Assembly: GCA_050292235.1 (NCBI GenBank)
Contig: JBNKLG010000031.1
Coordinates: 1-27,433, forward strand
Reading direction: 5' to 3'
Source: JBNKLG01 sp050292235
Lineage (GTDB): Bacteria > Pseudomonadota > Gammaproteobacteria > Chromatiales > Chromatiaceae
Length of the DNA stretch: 27,433 nucleotides
The notes beneath the pieces were generated by a model. That model did no database searches. It worked only from the letters and a program-made list of their open reading frames with translations, and was not told the origin of the DNA. Positions 1 to 6,252 of this stretch are shown in pieces; position 1 is the stretch's first letter, and each line of letters opens with the position of its first letter. Position numbers and translations under genes: made by a program.

Positions 1-983
1 AGTGCCTGCACCAGGGCATCCAGGCCCTCGCCTGTCACCGCGGAGATTTGAAAGACCGGGCCTTCCCAGGTTATCTCTTTGACCAGATCCCCGGCGCAAC
101 GAGAAAACGCTTCCGCCGTCATCAGGTCTTTTTTGTTCAGGACCAACCAGCGTTCCCGCTCAGCGAGGTCTCCGCCAAACTGGGCGACTTCATTCATCAC
201 CTGGCGCATGTCATCGATGGGAGCGTGGCCGTCCAGCGGTGCCATATCGATCAGGTGCAACAGCAGGCGGGTGCGGGACAGGTGTTTGAGGAATTTGATG
301 CCCAGCCCGGCACCCTCGGCGGCGCCGGCAATGATGCCCGGAATGTCGGCCACCACAAAGCTTTTTCCTGTGCCGGCCCGCACCACGCCAAGGTTGGGGT
401 AGAGGGTGGTGAAGGGGTAGTCCGCCACCTTGGGGCGGGCACTGGAGACGCGCTGGATCAGGCTCGACTTGCCGGCGTTGGGCAAGCCCAGCAGGCCCAC
501 GTCGGCCAGGAGGATCAGCTCAAGCAGCAGCTGTCGCCGTTCGCCTTCAGTGGCGGGCACGCTCTGACGTGGGGCCCGGTTGGTGCTGCTTTTGAAATGG
601 CAGTTGCCCAAGCCGCGCTGGCCGCCGGTGGCGACCAGCAGGCGCTCGCCATGGGTGAGTACCTCACCAATCACCTCTTCGGTCTCCTGGTCCATGGCCC
701 GGGTGCCGACTGGCACGGAGATGAGCAGGTCTTCGCCTCTACGACCGGTCATTTGCCGACCCATACCATTTTTTCCCCGCTCGGCCTTGTAATGGCGCAC
801 ATAGCGGAAATCCACCAGGGTATTGAGGCCCTCGTCGGCAACCAGGTAGACGCTGCCACCATCGCCACCGTCACCGCCGTCGGGGCCGCCTTTGGGGATA
901 TATTTTTCCCGGCGAAAGCTGACGCAGCCATTGCCGCCGTCACCTGCCTCCACCTTAATGACTGCTTCGTCTACAAATTTCAT
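1..983 (-). CDS. obg: Obg/CgtA GTPase, C-terminus cut by window edge
   Basis: Essential GTPase acting in 50S ribosome assembly. The visible 327 residues start MKFVDEAVIKVEAGDGGNG, the glycine-rich Obg fold that continues through GGPDGGDGGDGGS. The G domain follows: G1 GLPNAGKSSL, the switch region DIPGIIAGAAEGAGLG, G4 NKKDL and G5 SAVTGEG near the window edge. The family is usually about 340-400 residues, so only the extreme C-terminus is missing. The start is the ATG at 983, which matches the family N-terminus. No Shine-Dalgarno sequence is visible in the 17 bases before it; a GC-rich hairpin sits there instead. It lies 63 bases after rpmA on the same strand, the usual rplU-rpmA-obg order, so co-transcription is likely. 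The identification is secure. Confidence 0.97.
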   Translation of the reverse strand, partial: MKFVDEAVIKVEAGDGGNGCVSFRREKYIPKGGPDGGDGGDGGSVYLVADEGLNTLVDFRYVRHYKAERGKNGMGRQMTGRRGEDLLISVPVGTRAMDQETEEVIGEVLTHGERLLVATGGQRGLGNCHFKSSTNRAPRQSVPATEGERRQLLLELILLADVGLLGLPNAGKSSLIQRVSSARPKVADYPFTTLYPNLGVVRAGTGKSFVVADIPGIIAGAAEGAGLGIKFLKHLSRTRLLLHLIDMAPLDGHAPIDDMRQVMNEVAQFGGDLAERERWLVLNKKDLMTAEAFSRCAGDLVKEITWEGPVFQISAVTGEGLDALVQA

Positions 984-998
984 CAGCGTCAAACGCAA

Positions 999-1020
999 GA
1001 ACCCCGCCTGGGCGGGGTTC
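999..1020 (-). terminator. GC-rich hairpin between rpmA and obg (attenuator or partial terminator)
   Basis: Positions 999-1008 (GAACCCCGCC) and 1011-1020 (GGCGGGGTTC) form a perfect 10-bp inverted repeat with almost no loop, or a 9-bp stem with a 4-base loop. On the minus strand it is followed by TTGCGTTTG, only a weak T-tract, and then the obg start 15 bases further on. It could be a partial terminator or processing site that sets obg expression below that of the two ribosomal proteins. It also occupies the place where the obg ribosome binding site should be. Confidence 0.65.
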
Positions 1021-1031
1021 ATTGGCCAGCC

Positions 1032-1052
1032 GAATAAGGGTAAACCTTATTC
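1032..1052 (-). other. Second hairpin overlapping the rpmA stop codon
   Basis: GAATAAGG at 1032-1039 and CCTTATTC at 1045-1052 form a perfect 8-bp stem with a 5-base loop. The rpmA TAA stop (1047-1049) lies inside the stem, so terminating ribosomes would melt it. It sits 11 bases from the GC-rich hairpin at 999-1020. Its role is unknown. Confidence 0.5.
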
Positions 1053-1310
1053 AGCGGTGGGTTCTACCTCAACAAAGCAGCGATTCTTCGGACCCTTGGT
1101 CACGAAGCGTACCGTGCCATTGGCTTTGGAAAATAGGGTGTGATCTCTGCCGCAGCCGACGTTCTCACCGTTGTGGAACTTGGTACCGCGCTGACGCACG
1201 ATGATGGAACCGGCAGAAACCTGCTGTCCACCATAAATCTTGACGCCAAGGCGTTTGGATTCTGAATCGCGACCGTTGCGGGAACTACCGCCTGCCTTCT
1301 TATGTGCCAT
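1047..1310 (-). CDS. rpmA: 50S ribosomal protein L27
   Basis: L27 of 87 residues, close to the usual 85 in gammaproteobacteria. It starts MAHKKAGGSSRNGRDSESKR, the flexible N-terminal arm that reaches the peptidyl transferase centre, followed by LGVKIYGGQ and GSIIVRQRGTKFHNG, both typical of the family. The ATG at 1310 lies 35 bases downstream of the rplU stop, so the two form an operon read from the promoter near 1728-1756. The ribosome binding site is weak (AAGGGT). Nothing is unusual in the protein. The identification is secure. Confidence 0.98.
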   Translation of the reverse strand: MAHKKAGGSSRNGRDSESKRLGVKIYGGQQVSAGSIIVRQRGTKFHNGENVGCGRDHTLFSKANGTVRFVTKGPKNRCFVEVEPTAE

Positions 1311-1345
1311 TGTTTTCTACCCTTTGAACGATATGCCTGCGGCAA

Positions 1346-1657
1346 TTAGCCGTTGATGCCGGTGATTTCAAGCTCAGTGAACCACTGACGGTGGCCCTGG
1401 CGGCGCATATAGTGTTTGCGACGACGGAACTTGATGATTTTGACCTTCTTGTCCCGACCATGGGCCTTGACGGTAGCGGTGACCTTGCCGCCTTCCAAAT
1501 AGGGGGAGCCGATCTTGATGTCATCCCCATTGGCCAGCATCAGTACCTTGTCGATCTCAACGGAAGCGCCCTCTTCGGCCTCCAGCTTCTCGACTCGCAC
1601 CTTGTCGCCCTGGGCCACGCGATACTGTTTGCCACCGGTCTGGATTACGGCATACAT
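1346..1657 (-). CDS. rplU: 50S ribosomal protein L21
   Basis: L21 of 103 residues, the standard bacterial length. It starts MYAVIQTGGKQYRVAQGD, the L21 signature, and ends with the basic RNA-binding segment KIIKFRRRKHYMRRQGHRQ and FTELEITGING. The ATG at 1657 has GGAG 8 bases upstream. It is the first gene of rplU-rpmA-obg. A leader hairpin lies 24-44 bases upstream and a sigma-70-like promoter further up, both described separately. The identification is secure. Confidence 0.98.
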   Translation of the reverse strand: MYAVIQTGGKQYRVAQGDKVRVEKLEAEEGASVEIDKVLMLANGDDIKIGSPYLEGGKVTATVKAHGRDKKVKIIKFRRRKHYMRRQGHRQWFTELEITGING

Positions 1658-1680
1658 GCTTGTTACTCCAACTAACGAAA

Positions 1681-1701
1681 GGCCCGAATCAATGCCGGGC
1701 C
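1681..1701 (-). promoter_or_regulatory. Leader hairpin in the rplU 5' untranslated region
   Basis: GGCCCG at 1681-1686 and CGGGCC at 1696-1701 form a perfect 6-bp GC stem with a 9-base loop. On the minus strand it is followed by TTTCGTT and then the GGAG ribosome binding site of rplU. It lies within the transcript predicted from the promoter at 1728-1756. It could be an attenuator or an autoregulatory ribosomal-protein leader; the sequence alone does not say which. Confidence 0.45.
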
Positions 1702-1727
1702 AGAAAAACGGAAAAGAAAGAAGCGGA

Positions 1728-1756
1728 ATCCTATCGCTTTACGCGCTTTTGGTCAA
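1728..1756 (-). promoter_or_regulatory. Sigma-70-type promoter of rplU-rpmA(-obg)
   Basis: On the minus strand TTGACC (1756-1751) is a -35 box with five of six consensus bases. It is followed after exactly 17 bases by TAGGAT (1733-1728), a -10 box with four of six. Transcription would begin near 1721, leaving a leader of about 63 bases that includes the hairpin at 1681-1701. Confidence 0.6.
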
Positions 1757-1793
1757 GATAAAGATCATCGTCTGCGATTTGATCGGGATTTTC

Positions 1794-3572
1794 CTAGCCA
1801 TGATGTAATTCCGCGTTTTTGCTCAGCAGGCTGATGATGTCTTCATGACGCAGGACACCCAGGATCTCTTTGGGGTCGGTCATGGGTGCCTGGGCGCAAA
1901 TCAGGGCGACGTTGCACTGATGCTTGCGCATCCGTCGCAGGGCCTGGGCCAGGGAGGTGGATGGTTCCAGGGTGACGAAATCGCTGCACATCATCTCCTC
2001 TACCGGGACATCGAAGTCGATGGCGTGGGGGAAGGGCTGTACCAGCCCGGCTACCTTGCCGTCGTGAACGATGATCGAGATCTGCTCGCTGGGGGGGAAA
2101 CTACTGCGCTGTTCCAGGAGCTGGAATTCGGTGCTCATGATGTCGCGGGCAGTGAAGCTGCCGTGGATGTCGGTGGAGAGGCCGGTGGGGATAACATGGC
2201 CGCGGCGTAACAGTTTGATGGTGTAGACGTCGGCTCTGGAGATGGTATAGCGCACGGCATAGGCAATGCCGACGCTGATCATCACCGGCAGGATGACGTT
2301 GTAGTCGAGGGTCATTTCATAGGTGATCACCGCGGCGGTCAAAGGCGCGCTGGTGGCGGCAGCAACCAGCGCGGCCATGCCTGCCAGAGCGAAGGCCAGG
2401 GGATCGATGCCCATGCCGGGAAAGGCGAGATGTACCAGGCCGCCAAAGGTGGCGCCAATGGTTACGCCAAAGAAGAGCATGGGCGAGAAGACGCCGCCAG
2501 ACCCACCGGAGCCGAGGGTCATGGAGGTGGCCAGCAGTTTGAGACCCAGCAGCAACAGCAGGAACCAGGGGCTGGTCAGGGCGCCGGTGAGGATGTCGGA
2601 GATGGTGGCGTAACCGACCCCCTGGACGTAGTAGTGTCCGAACTGCTTCTGCATCAGGACGATGAGAACGCCCAGCATCAGTGCACCTGCTGCGTGGCGC
2701 AGGTATTCGTTGGGAATGGTACGCTCGAACAGGTCAATGGCACCGTAGAGGGTGCGGATAATGAGCCAGGCGACCAGTCCCAATAGGGCGCCGAAGGGGA
2801 AGAACCAGAGCAGTGCCAGAGGGGAAAGATCGGGCAGTGGCCCGTCCAATTGGGGGATCACAAAGGCCGGTTCGGGGCCAATGAGCAGGCGGCCAATATG
2901 GGCGGAGATCACCGTCGAGACCGCTACCAGCATCAGCGAGCGGCTGTTGACGTTTACCAACAGCAGTTCGATGGAAAACAGAATTCCGGCCAGGGGGGCA
3001 TTGAAGGTGGCGGCGATACCGGCGCTGGCCCCGCAACTGAGCAGCACGATCCGTTGCTGGGGGGGCAGATGAAACAATCCGGCCAGCCCGGAACTCATGG
3101 CCGCGCCGATCTGCACAATCGGCCCCTCGCGCCCCAGTGCACCGCCGGTGCCGATGGTGGTGGCCGAGGCGAGCGCCTTGACCAGACTTACCTTGCCTTT
3201 GATCACGCCCTGTTTGTAATGGATGGCGTCGATGACCTCAGGCACGCCATGGCCTTTGGCCTCCGGCGCAAAGTTTCGTACCAACCAGATGACGATGACG
3301 CTGCCGATCACCGGCACCAACACCAGTCCCCAGCCCCAGGGCGATTCGGGGGTGTGCAGGTTGGCGTCGTAATAGGGGGACCATTGGCCGAGAAAGGCCA
3401 GATTATGAATGCTGCCGATGAGCAAACGGAACAGGTAGGCACCGAAAGCGGCCAGAACACCCAGTACCAGCGCGGCGGCAAACATCCAGTAGAGCGGTCG
3501 CTCGTGGTAGATCTCGTCCGAGGCAGCGGATGGCAAGGTGGCAGGGGTATCGTTGGCGGATTGGGTGGTCAT
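1794..3572 (-). CDS. CLC-family chloride channel/antiporter with C-terminal CBS domains
   Basis: Inner-membrane CLC protein of 592 residues. About residues 28-455 form the membrane CLC domain. It contains GHGVPE (106-111, replacing GSGIP), GREGP with the gating glutamate E149, NAPLAGILFSIELL (191-204), GSGGVFSP (357-364) and the anion-coordinating tyrosine in DVYTIKLL (Y450). A CBS pair follows: the first starts near residue 472 (ARDIMSTEF), the second near 528 (VEEMMCSDF). Aligned by eye with E. coli ClcA, the internal proton glutamate E203 falls on leucine (L203), while E202 is kept. CLC channels carry valine there, so transport may be passive or weakly coupled. The ATG at 3572 has no clear ribosome binding site. 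The family call is secure; channel versus antiporter is open. Confidence 0.93.
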   Translation of the reverse strand: MTTQSANDTPATLPSAASDEIYHERPLYWMFAAALVLGVLAAFGAYLFRLLIGSIHNLAFLGQWSPYYDANLHTPESPWGWGLVLVPVIGSVIVIWLVRNFAPEAKGHGVPEVIDAIHYKQGVIKGKVSLVKALASATTIGTGGALGREGPIVQIGAAMSSGLAGLFHLPPQQRIVLLSCGASAGIAATFNAPLAGILFSIELLLVNVNSRSLMLVAVSTVISAHIGRLLIGPEPAFVIPQLDGPLPDLSPLALLWFFPFGALLGLVAWLIIRTLYGAIDLFERTIPNEYLRHAAGALMLGVLIVLMQKQFGHYYVQGVGYATISDILTGALTSPWFLLLLLGLKLLATSMTLGSGGSGGVFSPMLFFGVTIGATFGGLVHLAFPGMGIDPLAFALAGMAALVAAATSAPLTAAVITYEMTLDYNVILPVMISVGIAYAVRYTISRADVYTIKLLRRGHVIPTGLSTDIHGSFTARDIMSTEFQLLEQRSSFPPSEQISIIVHDGKVAGLVQPFPHAIDFDVPVEEMMCSDFVTLEPSTSLAQALRRMRKHQCNVALICAQAPMTDPKEILGVLRHEDIISLLSKNAELHHG

Positions 3573-3740
3573 GAGAAACAGCTGTGTCTAACGGGTCTGG
3601 AAAGAGAGCAGATGCCGGGCTGAACGGAACATATTCGACTCTATTCCATCTATGTTCTCATTTTGTCCGTGGTGGGGCCAGGGGTAGCCTCTTTCTAAAT
3701 GGGAGGTGAGCCTGAAAGGAGGTTGATGGTTCTGTTGGTT

Positions 3741-3764
3741 TCGCGCCCATGGGGCGCTCCTACG
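3741..3764 (-). repeat. REP-like palindromic unit, copy 1
   Basis: Read on the minus strand this is CGTAGGAGCGCCCCATGGGC followed by GCGA. It has a GTAG head followed by a palindromic core (GCGCCCCATGGGCGC, imperfect), the hallmark of REP elements mobilised by RAYT (TnpA_REP) transposases in gammaproteobacteria. Its partner at 3861-3883 differs at only three of 23 aligned positions and points the other way, with the two heads facing inward. No RAYT gene is in this window. Confidence 0.6.
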
Positions 3765-3860
3765 TGAAGGCGGGGACAATTTCATCAGATCGCCACCTGA
3801 CGTCGATCTTGGAAAATTCAGCGCCTAACTCATACGCCCCCCATTATCTCGCGCCAATTT

Positions 3861-3883
3861 GCAGGAGCGCCCCATTGGCGTGA
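3861..3883 (+). repeat. REP-like palindromic unit, copy 2
   Basis: GCAGGAGCGCCCCATTGGCG followed by TGA on the plus strand. It aligns with copy 1 with three differences (T/C in the head, G/T in the core, C/T in the tail). It lies immediately after the stop codon of the SQR-like gene, so in that gene's transcript it would form a 3' hairpin. Bounded inverted pairs of this kind are known as BIMEs. Confidence 0.6.
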
Positions 3884-3888
3884 TAGGT

Positions 3889-5016
3889 TTAACCAAAGCG
3901 TTTCAGATACCAGACCTCGAAGCCGCGCTTCATCCAATGGAAGGCTTTGCTGGCAGGCAGCACCAGGGTACGCTTTTCGGTTCGGCCCACCAACATGCCA
4001 CGGTCGTTGCTGTCGACGATACAAAGCAGCTCGATCTTGAAACTCTGGGTCGGAGTCTGGCCGCTCAGCTCGGTCAGCAGATTGTCGGCGGCGGCCCGGG
4101 CCTGGAGATCGGCCATGTGGGCCTGCTTGGGCATCCAGTCAGGGCCGGGGAAACTGCCAGAGTCTCCGGCCACATAGACCCGCTCCCAGCCGGGAACCCG
4201 ACACTGGGCATCGGCCTGCAACAGCCCTCCGGGGGAGCGCGGCAGGTCAGTGTTGTCGAACCAGAGATTGCCGGTCATGCCAGGCATGAAGAGAATGAGA
4301 TCGGCGGGGAACTCGCCCCCTTCGGTGACCACCTGGGTCTCGCTGAAGGATTTGAGTTTGTGGCCCAGATGGGTCGCTATGCCACGTTTTTTCATCTCCT
4401 TCAGCAACCCTTCCACCGCCTTTGGCCCCAGGCGATTGCCTGGCTTGGGTGCCGGACTGAAGAAGGTGATCTGGAAGCGATCCCGTCTGCCCTCCTTACG
4501 TAACTGAGTGTCGATGCCGAAGAGAAACTCAAACATGGGGCCGCCGCGCATGGCGGTGGGCTCTTGGGGGTTGCCGGCAAAACCGATGGCGATGTGGCCG
4601 TCGTCCATGTCCCGCAGCCGATCGCGAATGTGCTCTGCGGCAGGGATGCCCTCACAGGGGGTGATGGCGTGTTCGATCCCCGGCAGTTTCTTGATGAATC
4701 GGCCACCGGAGGCGATGATCAGGCCGTCGTTTTCCACTTCGCCTGTATCGGTCAGTACCCGGCGACCGCCATTGTCCAGAGCGGTGGCGCTGCCCTGGTG
4801 GAAGTCGATGCGATGGATGCGGAGGAAGTGACCCAGATCGATACGTAAATCTTCCGCCTGACGCAGGCCGGAGGGAATCCAGATGGTTCCAGGCAGGTAG
4901 ACAAACTCGGCCTTGGGGGCGATGAGGTCGATCTTTACCGAAGGGTCTTTTTTGCGCAGGCGGGCGGCGGCGGTGAGGGCGGCAAAGCCAGCGCCGATGA
5001 TGCTGATCCGGGTCAT
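3889..5016 (-). CDS. Sulfide:quinone-reductase-like FAD oxidoreductase lacking the central cysteine
   Basis: Two-dinucleotide-fold flavoprotein of 375 residues, resembling SQR, flavocytochrome c sulfide dehydrogenase and type II NADH dehydrogenase. The N-terminal FAD motif is ISIIGAGFAALTAAARL (4-20); a second FAD contact is VYVAGDSGSFPGPDWMPKQA (280-299). Aligned by eye with acidophile SQR, C121 (ITPCEGIP) matches Cys128. C332 (LLCIVDSNDRG) matches Cys356, and the following KAFHWMKRGFEVWYLKRF matches the SQR C-terminal helix. The middle cysteine, expected near residue 157 before FEFLF, is absent (TAMRGGPMFEF). It ends right after the first amphipathic helix, giving a short membrane anchor. 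The ATG at 5016 has GGAG 7 bases upstream. Substrate is uncertain: sulfide or polysulfide oxidation is inference. Confidence 0.8.
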   Translation of the reverse strand: MTRISIIGAGFAALTAAARLRKKDPSVKIDLIAPKAEFVYLPGTIWIPSGLRQAEDLRIDLGHFLRIHRIDFHQGSATALDNGGRRVLTDTGEVENDGLIIASGGRFIKKLPGIEHAITPCEGIPAAEHIRDRLRDMDDGHIAIGFAGNPQEPTAMRGGPMFEFLFGIDTQLRKEGRRDRFQITFFSPAPKPGNRLGPKAVEGLLKEMKKRGIATHLGHKLKSFSETQVVTEGGEFPADLILFMPGMTGNLWFDNTDLPRSPGGLLQADAQCRVPGWERVYVAGDSGSFPGPDWMPKQAHMADLQARAAADNLLTELSGQTPTQSFKIELLCIVDSNDRGMLVGRTEKRTLVLPASKAFHWMKRGFEVWYLKRFG

Positions 5017-5086
5017 GACAAAACTCCATGTGAAGGCAGGCGGTATTCTATAGGAAGTTGGTGCCTGCTGATCCTTTTACAAAAGT

Positions 5087-5111
5087 CGCCCTCTCAAGAA
5101 CAGAGAGGGCG
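5087..5111 (-). terminator. Rho-independent terminator of the AIM24 gene
   Basis: CGCCCTCTC (5087-5095) and GAGAGGGCG (5103-5111) form a perfect 9-bp stem with a 7-base loop. On the minus strand the stem is followed by ACTTTTG. It lies just downstream of the AIM24 stop at 5123 and upstream of the SQR-like gene, so those two genes are probably separate transcripts. Confidence 0.75.
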
Positions 5112-5122
5112 AGAGGGGAAGG

Positions 5123-6121
5123 TCAGTCGTTGTCTCCCATGACCAAACCACCGAGTCCGCCCAGCAGCGACCCTTCACCCACCGACTTTCCACCACCCTG
5201 GGGGGCTGCAGCATACATGCGCCCAGCCAGGCGGGAGAAGGGCAGGGATTGCACCCAGATGCGACCAGGGCCCCGCAATCGGGCGAAGAAGACGCCTTCG
5301 CCGCCAAAAATCATCGATTTGACCCCGCCGACCTTTTGCACGTCGAAATCCACCGTGCTCTCCATGGCGACCAGACAGCCGGTATCCAGGTGCAGCTCTT
5401 CACCGGCTTCGAGCCGACGCTCCACCAGGGTGCCGCCGGCCTGCATGAAGACCATGCCGTCGCCTTCCAGCTTCTGCATGATGAAACCCTCGCCGCCAAA
5501 GAGGCCGGTGAGAATCTTGCGCTGGAAATGGATGCCGATGGAGACACCCTTGGCGGCGCAGAGGAAACTGTCTTTCTGACAAATGAGGCGACCATTCACA
5601 TCGGGCAGATGTATGGGCACGATGTTGCCGGGGTAGGGGGCCGCAAAGGCGACCCGCGCTTTGCCTGCACCCTGATGGGTGAAGACGGTGATGAATAGGC
5701 TCTCCCCCGTGATCAGGCGCTTACCCGCACCCAGCAGTTTGTCCATAAAGCCGCCGCCCTGCTGGGCAGCTGAACCATCGCCAAACAGGGTGGTCATCTC
5801 GATATCGGGATGTTTGAACATCATGGTGCCCGCCTCTGCCACGGCACTCTCACCAGGGTCCAATTCCACTTCGACAAACTGGCTTTCACTGCCATGAATC
5901 TCGAAATCGATCTCATCGGCACCGCTCCCCTTCGGCAAGGTGGGGGGAGGCTGAAAAGGCGAGGCCTGGTTCAATGCGGGAACATCCCGAATGGGTAGCC
6001 ATTCTGCCATGCCCTCGGTCCAGGCAAAGCCATCTGAATTTTTGCGGGCGCGGCTGGCAGCATCGGACAAACTGACCGGACCAACCTGTTGGCCGTTATA
6101 GCTGAGATACCATTGAGACAC
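5123..6121 (-). CDS. GYF_2 domain - AIM24 (TIGR00266) family protein
   Basis: A 332-residue protein. Residues 1-50 form a bacterial GYF_2-like module (WYLSYNGQQVGPVSLSDA, then WTEGMAEWLPIRDVP), usually linked to peptide or membrane-protein binding. A proline-rich linker (FQPPPTLPKG) leads to an AIM24/TIGR00266 beta-rich domain from about residue 70 (FVEVELDPGESAVAEAGTMM), including LFITVFTHQGAGKARVAFAAPYPG and a glycine-rich C-terminus (GGGKSVGEGSLLGGLGGLV). The biochemical role of bacterial AIM24 proteins is not established. The start is GTG at 6121, chosen because GGAGGT lies 5 bases before it and WYLSYNG follows at once. It diverges from yheS, with 131 bases between the starts, and has its own terminator. 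Confidence 0.88.
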   Translation of the reverse strand: MSQWYLSYNGQQVGPVSLSDAASRARKNSDGFAWTEGMAEWLPIRDVPALNQASPFQPPPTLPKGSGADEIDFEIHGSESQFVEVELDPGESAVAEAGTMMFKHPDIEMTTLFGDGSAAQQGGGFMDKLLGAGKRLITGESLFITVFTHQGAGKARVAFAAPYPGNIVPIHLPDVNGRLICQKDSFLCAAKGVSIGIHFQRKILTGLFGGEGFIMQKLEGDGMVFMQAGGTLVERRLEAGEELHLDTGCLVAMESTVDFDVQKVGGVKSMIFGGEGVFFARLRGPGRIWVQSLPFSRLAGRMYAAAPQGGGKSVGEGSLLGGLGGLVMGDND

Positions 6122-6216
6122 CTGTGACCTCCAATTGTTTTGGCTTGAGAAGTGCCTATTATTTCAGGAAAAGCGGACCGGTTTCAGTACATAAATGGCT
6201 TTGCCCGATTGCTTTC

Positions 6217-6244
6217 TTGTGGTACGGCATTTCCTTGGTACACT
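6217..6244 (+). promoter_or_regulatory. Candidate promoter placing the yheS transcript start at or near its ATG
   Basis: TTGTGG (6217-6222), a 16-base spacer, then TACACT (6239-6244) preceded by TGG, an extended -10 pattern. Transcription would start around 6250-6253, at the yheS ATG (6253), giving a leaderless or nearly leaderless mRNA. This fits the absence of a ribosome binding site. A competing candidate is TATTAT upstream near 6158. Confidence 0.35.
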
Positions 6245-6252
6245 GCGCCACC

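Larger units (their letters stand above)
3573..3888. other. Intergenic region between clc and the SQR-like gene, containing two REP-like units
   Basis: This 316-base stretch has no convincing gene. It holds the upstream region of the CLC gene (about 3573-3700), in which I see no convincing promoter, and the inverted pair of REP-like palindromes at 3741-3764 and 3861-3883, listed separately. The 65-codon minus-strand frame at 3588-3785 reads through the first palindrome and has no family resemblance, so I do not call it. Confidence 0.6.

Noticed and set aside
48..1037. Long plus-strand open frame opposite obg
   Set aside because: It is the antisense shadow of the Obg coding sequence, with no family features; GC-rich genes often leave such frames open.
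2850..3623. Plus-strand frame of 257 codons opposite the CLC gene
   Set aside because: Low-complexity Gly/Gln/Asp composition and full overlap with a well-conserved CLC gene.
3588..3785. Possible small protein upstream of the CLC gene
   Set aside because: Reads through the REP-like palindrome and has no resemblance to a known protein or a convincing ribosome binding site.
6124..6252. N-terminal extension of yheS from the upstream in-frame GTG
   Set aside because: The 43 extra residues do not match YheS, whose family start coincides with the ATG at 6253.
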